From positions 1 to 15,871 of the forward strand of contig JBARRS010000005.1 in the NCBI GenBank assembly GCA_049644345.1: 15,871 nucleotides of DNA. The letters run 5' to 3'. The notes below the pieces were generated by a model. It did not search any database. It had not been told where the DNA came from and worked only from the letters and a program-made list of their open reading frames with translations. The translations under genes were made by a program, and so were the position numbers. This document shows positions 13,060 through 15,871 of the stretch, piece by piece (positions within the stretch are counted from its first letter, which is position 1; each line of letters opens with the position of its first letter). The stretch is from JBARRS01 sp049644345 (GTDB lineage Bacteria > Actinomycetota > Thermoleophilia > Gaiellales > Gaiellaceae).

Positions 13060-13585
13060 GCCTGCTCTCCTCCGTTCTCGGGTACGAGCGCGAGCCTACT
13101 GCCTGGCCGTTTGTGCAACAACCGTCGTCTTCTGGCCGCCGGCAGCGTCGGCCTTGCCGCGTGCAGGGCTGTTCGTCCCCGGGCGGAGCCTCGGCGGAGT
13201 CCGGCTGGGAATGACACCTCGAGAGGTGGAGCGCGCCTGGGGACGCGGGCATGGCCGATGCAGCGACTGCCGCGAGCCCACGTGGTACTTCAACTACGAA
13301 GCGTTCACGCCCGAGGGAGCCGGCGTCGCCTTCACGAAGGGCCGCGTCGTCGCCGTCTTCACGCTTTGGTCGCCGCACGGATGGCGGACGACGAAAGGGC
13401 TCCGCCTGGGCGACGACGAGAACCGCATCACCGAGCTCTTCGGGCCGCTCGTCCCGCTCGGCTGTGGCGATTACTCCGCTTACAGCTTCCATCGTGGCGG
13501 TGCGCTCAACGCGCTCTACGTCCTCGACGGGAAGGTCTGGGGCTTCGGGCTCAGCCGGCCTGGGCGTACTCGGCTCTGCCGGTAG
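13058..13585 (+). CDS. Secreted protein of unknown function with two BamE/BLIP-like repeats (175 aa)
   Basis: Seen: an Arg-rich start (MPALLRSRVRARAYCLAVC), a hydrophobic core and an AxA-type cleavage site (PPAASA, near residue 32), so it is exported. The mature part has the segment GVRLGMTPREVERAWGRGHG followed by CSDCREPTWYFNY, and later GLRLGDDENRITELFG followed by CGDYSAYSF. Each is a turn-helix-strand unit of the kind found in BamE/SmpA and BLIP proteins (LGMT.xxV...WG), so the protein looks like a repeat of two such units, each carrying Cys. I know of no fixed function; similar small exported proteins occur in actinobacteria. The ATG overlaps the divergent DUF4242 ATG; an in-frame ATG at 13040 is possible but the shorter form gives the better signal peptide. 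No Shine-Dalgarno is visible. Its end overlaps the convergent MFS gene by 35 nt. Confidence 0.75.
   Translation: MPALLRSRVRARAYCLAVCATTVVFWPPAASALPRAGLFVPGRSLGGVRLGMTPREVERAWGRGHGRCSDCREPTWYFNYEAFTPEGAGVAFTKGRVVAVFTLWSPHGWRTTKGLRLGDDENRITELFGPLVPLGCGDYSAYSFHRGGALNALYVLDGKVWGFGLSRPGRTRLCR
13093..13121 (-). promoter_or_regulatory. Candidate sigma-70-type promoter for the DUF4242-cupin-cyclase operon
   Basis: On the minus strand, TTGTTG (13116-13121) and TAGGCT (13093-13098) are 17 bp apart. Both are partial matches to the -35 and -10 consensus. A start about 7 nt further on would give a leader of roughly 27 nt that carries the GGAGGA site. The promoter would lie inside the signal-peptide codons of the divergent gene at 13058. 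Confidence 0.3.
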
Positions 13586-14807
13586 GCTCGATTTCGATCA
13601 GCCGCACGAGGAGCGGGATCGCCGCGAGGATCGGCAGTCCGCAGATCGGCCACAGGATCTGGTAGCCGTTCGTCGCGTGGAGGTAGGGTCGAGCGAGGTC
13701 GATTGCAAGGCCCGCCGCCGGTGCCCCGACGAGCAGCCCGATCCCCTTCGTCGTCGTGGCGAGGCCTGAGATCGCGCCACGATGCTTGGCGGGCATCAGC
13801 TTGAACAGCAGCCCCCACGCCAGTGTCATCACCGTTCCGCCCGCGATCGCCACGAGCACGATCAGTCCGAGGTACCAGTCGTGCCACCGTGTCGCCAGGC
13901 CCCCGACCATGTAACCGCCGCCGTAGACGAAGGAGGCGAAGAAGATCACACGCGCGAGCCCGTACCGGTCGCCGAGCCGGCCGGCGAAGATCGCCGCGAT
14001 CACGTAGCCGGTGGCGACGGCGCCGAGGACGGCCGACGACATCACCCTCGACTGGTGCAGGCCGTCGATCACGTAGAGGACGACGAACGTCCGCGCCGCT
14101 GCGAACGTTCCCTCCCAGGCGGAGTTCGCGAGCAGGAAGCGCCGCACGTCGCCCTCGCTCCAGAAGATGTGCCAGCTCCGCTTGACGTACGCCCAGAAAC
14201 CCTCGAAGACGCGCTCGTGGCCGCCTTCGCCGCGCTCCTGAACGAGCACGATCGTCAGTCCGCACGCAGCAGTGGTGAGGACCGAGGCAAGGACGAACGG
14301 CCCCGGCCGCCACAGCTTGAACAGCAGCCCGCCCCCGACGAGCGCGACCCCGATTGCGATCCCCCGTTGGATGTGCTGGATGCCTTGAGACCGGCCGAAC
14401 ATCGCCGGCGGGAGCACGTCCGGATAGAGCCCGCGGTACGGCGTCTCGTAGATGTAGTAAGCAAAGAAGAAGGCGAGGACGACGATCGTCGTCAGCCAGA
14501 TGTTCGGCATGAACGGCATCAGGAGCAGGCAGAAGCCGAGCGGGGCGACCGCCGCGAGCATGAACGGGCGGCGGCGCCCGAGCGGTGTGCGAAACGCGTC
14601 GCTCCAGGGGCCGATCACGGGCGAGAGGCTGAGCGCGAAGATCCCCTCCGCGCCGAGGATCACTCCGATCACGCTGCCCGAGGTCGTGAAGCGGTGGAGG
14701 AGGGGCGGCAGGTAGGCCGCCGTCGTCGTGATCGAGAACGCGAGCCCGAACGCCCCCAGGCCGAGCGTCCAGATCAGCCGCGCTTGCGACGACCTCTGCC
14801 GGCTCAC
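13551..14807 (-). CDS. MFS transporter, sucrose/GPH-like (418 aa)
   Basis: A twelve-helix major facilitator permease. Seen: LIWTLGLGAFGLAFSITTTA in helix 1, the loop 2-3 signature GPWSDAFRTPLGRRRPFMLA with the conserved Arg-rich turn, and helix 4-5 with YYIYETPYRGLYPDVLPP. The second half repeats the pattern at AGRLGDRYGLARVIFF, and PAKHRGAISGLATTTKGIGL is helix 10. The D.R.GRRRP motif and the YRGLYPD segment resemble the sucrose/SUC and GPH sugar-cation branch, so a sugar or similar metabolite may be the substrate, but substrate prediction from MFS sequence is weak. GTG 14807 follows the HAD gene stop by 9 nt and makes it the third gene of the nitrilase-HAD-MFS operon. Its last 35 nt overlap the end of the convergent secreted-protein gene. 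Confidence 0.87.
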   Translation of the reverse strand: MSRQRSSQARLIWTLGLGAFGLAFSITTTAAYLPPLLHRFTTSGSVIGVILGAEGIFALSLSPVIGPWSDAFRTPLGRRRPFMLAAVAPLGFCLLLMPFMPNIWLTTIVVLAFFFAYYIYETPYRGLYPDVLPPAMFGRSQGIQHIQRGIAIGVALVGGGLLFKLWRPGPFVLASVLTTAACGLTIVLVQERGEGGHERVFEGFWAYVKRSWHIFWSEGDVRRFLLANSAWEGTFAAARTFVVLYVIDGLHQSRVMSSAVLGAVATGYVIAAIFAGRLGDRYGLARVIFFASFVYGGGYMVGGLATRWHDWYLGLIVLVAIAGGTVMTLAWGLLFKLMPAKHRGAISGLATTTKGIGLLVGAPAAGLAIDLARPYLHATNGYQILWPICGLPILAAIPLLVRLIEIEPTGRAEYAQAG

Positions 14808-14816
14808 CGTCAGATC

Positions 14817-15503
14817 TTACGGACGAAGCGGCGGGAGTCCGAGCGCGGCAGGGAGCGCGCGCAGATCTGTCAGCTTGTCGAGGATCTCGGGATACCGGCC
14901 CTCGCGGTCGAGCAGCAACGCCTGCATGCCGAGCGCACGTGCACCCTCGACGTCGTCCTCGGGCGAGTCGCCGACCATCGCGGCCTCCGCGGGCTCGACC
15001 TCCAAGCGCTCGAGCGCTGCACGGAAGATCGCGGGGTGCGGCTTGATCTTCCCGTGTGCGCCCGAGGAGACGACCGCGTCGACGTCGAGCCCGTGGTGCG
15101 CGACGAACTTGCCCAGGTCGCGGGCCGTGTTCGAGACGAGGCCGAGCCTCAGGCCCCGCTCGCGCAGGTCTGTGAGCACAGGCAGCACGTCCTCGTAGAT
15201 CTCGAAGTTCTCGGCGTGCTCCCACGCCCGGGTCATCGCCGCCGCGCACTCGTACGCGCGGTCCGAGTTGCCACCCATCCCGCGGATGATCTGCTCCGTG
15301 AACAGGACCCAGACCTCCTCGTCGTGATCGAGCTCGGGGTGCTTCTCGAGCGTCTCGACCGCGCGCCGGCGTGCCTCGGCGTAGCGCTCGGGGTCGAGCT
15401 CGAGCCCGAAGCGGCGGCCGAGCCGCCGGTAGCCCTCCGGTCCGAGGTCGGGCCCCGGCTTAGCCAACGTGAAGTCGACGTCGAAGAGGACGGCGCGCAG
15501 CAT
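14817..15503 (-). CDS. HAD-superfamily phosphatase (228 aa)
   Basis: Seen: motif I AVLFDVDFTLAKPGPD (nucleophile Asp8, acid Asp10, Thr12), a helical cap (about 25-105, including RYAEARRRAVETLEKHP), motif II GLVSNTARDLG, Lys in KIKPHPAIF (motif III) and motif IV MVGDSPEDDVEGARALGM. All four motifs are intact, so it is a magnesium-dependent phosphatase or phosphonatase-type HAD, likely acting on a small phosphometabolite. Start: ATG 15503 places motif I eight residues in, as is normal; the frame is open to 15668 but the extra 55 residues are antisense of the nitrilase. AAAGGA directly abuts the ATG, too close for ordinary use as a ribosome binding site, so initiation may depend on coupling to the upstream gene, which ends 17 nt before. 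The MFS gene follows 9 nt after its stop. Confidence 0.9.
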   Translation of the reverse strand: MLRAVLFDVDFTLAKPGPDLGPEGYRRLGRRFGLELDPERYAEARRRAVETLEKHPELDHDEEVWVLFTEQIIRGMGGNSDRAYECAAAMTRAWEHAENFEIYEDVLPVLTDLRERGLRLGLVSNTARDLGKFVAHHGLDVDAVVSSGAHGKIKPHPAIFRAALERLEVEPAEAAMVGDSPEDDVEGARALGMQALLLDREGRYPEILDKLTDLRALPAALGLPPLRP

Positions 15504-15520
15504 TCCTTTGTCGGCGTGCG

Positions 15521-15871
15521 TCAGGCCGGCGTCGGCCACCTGTAGGCGTCCGCCCGCCGATTCTTGAGCGAGGGCAGCTTGGCGCGGATCTCGCGCAAGC
15601 GCCCAGCGTCGAGCTGAGCGGAGACGACCATCTCCTCGTCGGGCGCCTGTGCGAGCACGATCCCCCACGGGTCGACGATGAGGGAGCGCCCGTAGCTTGG
15701 CCTCCCCGGCCTCGTCTCGCCGACCTGGGCGGCGGCGGCAACGTACAGCTGGTTCTCGATCGCCCGTGCGCGGAGGAGCACGTGCCAGTGGTCGCGTCCG
15801 GTTGCAAGCGTGAAGTGCGAGGGAACCGTGACGAGCTCGGCGCCCTCGAGCGCGAGGATGCGGTAGAGCTC
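15521..15871 (-). CDS. Carbon-nitrogen hydrolase (nitrilase/omega-amidase family), partial: C-terminal 116 aa
   Basis: The frame is open at the right edge, so the N-terminus and the catalytic Glu, Lys and probably Cys lie outside the window. What remains is diagnostic: ELYRILALEGAELVTVPSHF, TLATGRDHWHVLLRARAIEN, QLYVAAAAQVGE, YGRSLIVDPWGIVLAQAP and LREIRAKLPSLKNRRADAYR. These match the tail of NIT2-like omega-amidases and related amidohydrolases, where the Cys sits in a C(Y/F)D.RFPELYR segment immediately before this start. The DHW and ARAIENQ region is typical. Known activities include hydrolysis of alpha-ketoglutaramate or deaminated glutathione; the substrate here cannot be fixed. It is the first visible gene of the nitrilase-HAD-MFS operon, ending 17 nt before the HAD start. 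Confidence 0.86.
   Translation of the reverse strand, partial: ELYRILALEGAELVTVPSHFTLATGRDHWHVLLRARAIENQLYVAAAAQVGETRPGRPSYGRSLIVDPWGIVLAQAPDEEMVVSAQLDAGRLREIRAKLPSLKNRRADAYRWPTPA

Noticed and set aside
12767..13492. Extended N-terminus of cupin copy 2 (open to 13492)
   Set aside because: The extra 242 residues run through DUF4242 in a second frame and antisense of the secreted protein; the paralogue shows where the real protein begins.
13782..15545. 587-codon rightward open frame opposite the MFS and HAD genes
   Set aside because: His/Arg/Glu/Asp/Gln-rich product with no domain; it is antisense of three genes with intact motifs.
15504..15668. Extended N-terminus of the HAD gene
   Set aside because: It overlaps the nitrilase coding region and puts DxDxT far from the N-terminus; ATG 15503 gives the usual position.
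1..15871. CRISPR arrays, tRNA or rRNA genes, insertion sequences, attachment sites
   Set aside because: No regularly spaced repeats, cloverleaf-like segments, transposase motifs or terminal repeats were seen on reading both strands. A covariance-model scan could still find a small RNA.

Overview
This is a dense, high-GC window (roughly 70% G+C by eye) with many GTG and TTG starts and very short intergenic gaps. The gene content points to an actinobacterium: an actinobacterial-type L,D-transpeptidase with an N-terminal SH3-like stretch, an MprF/LysX-type aminoacyl-lipid synthase, a DUF4242 protein, and a large adenylate cyclase-AAA-TPR regulator. The style suggests Thermoleophilia (Gaiellales or Solirubrobacterales), but that placement is inference. 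No rRNA, tRNA, IS element, integrase or CRISPR array was seen. The window looks like ordinary chromosome made of short operons.

Left part (1-2074): a leftward L,D-transpeptidase runs off the left edge. It diverges from a 58-aa CxxC protein at 545-721 that is too small for most gene callers. A hairpin at 787-812 separates this protein from a leftward class-U-like Sir2 deacylase, which diverges from a 4HBT thioesterase.

Centre left (2071-7055): leftward genes. A membrane-anchored esterase, a polytopic aminoacyl-phosphatidylglycerol synthase and a ten-helix DMT-type permease form a tightly coupled operon, plausibly a make, move and remove module for aminoacyl lipids. Upstream lies an enolase-superfamily protein that keeps its metal ligands and one catalytic Lys but has K-x-D in place of the usual first K-x-K motif. 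Its ATG overlaps the ATG of the next gene on the other strand.

Centre right (7054-13059): a rightward acyl-CoA dehydrogenase and a small unknown protein converge on a leftward four-gene operon. That operon is DUF4242 protein, cupin, paralogous cupin, then a 1076-aa adenylate cyclase-AAA-TPR protein. Its first three genes overlap by 4 nt at each junction and the last gap is 31 nt. I consider this operon and the aminoacyl-lipid operon the two best candidates for under-described systems.

Right part (13058-15871): a rightward secreted protein with two BamE/BLIP-like repeats starts head to head with the DUF4242 gene and converges on a leftward operon of nitrilase (cut by the right edge), HAD phosphatase and MFS transporter.

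Divergent starts on opposite strands share a CATG tetranucleotide twice (7053-7056 and 13057-13060), and convergent genes overlap three times (2071-2074, 8600-8676, 13551-13585). At the two CATG sites the promoter and leader of each gene must lie in the coding sequence of its neighbour.
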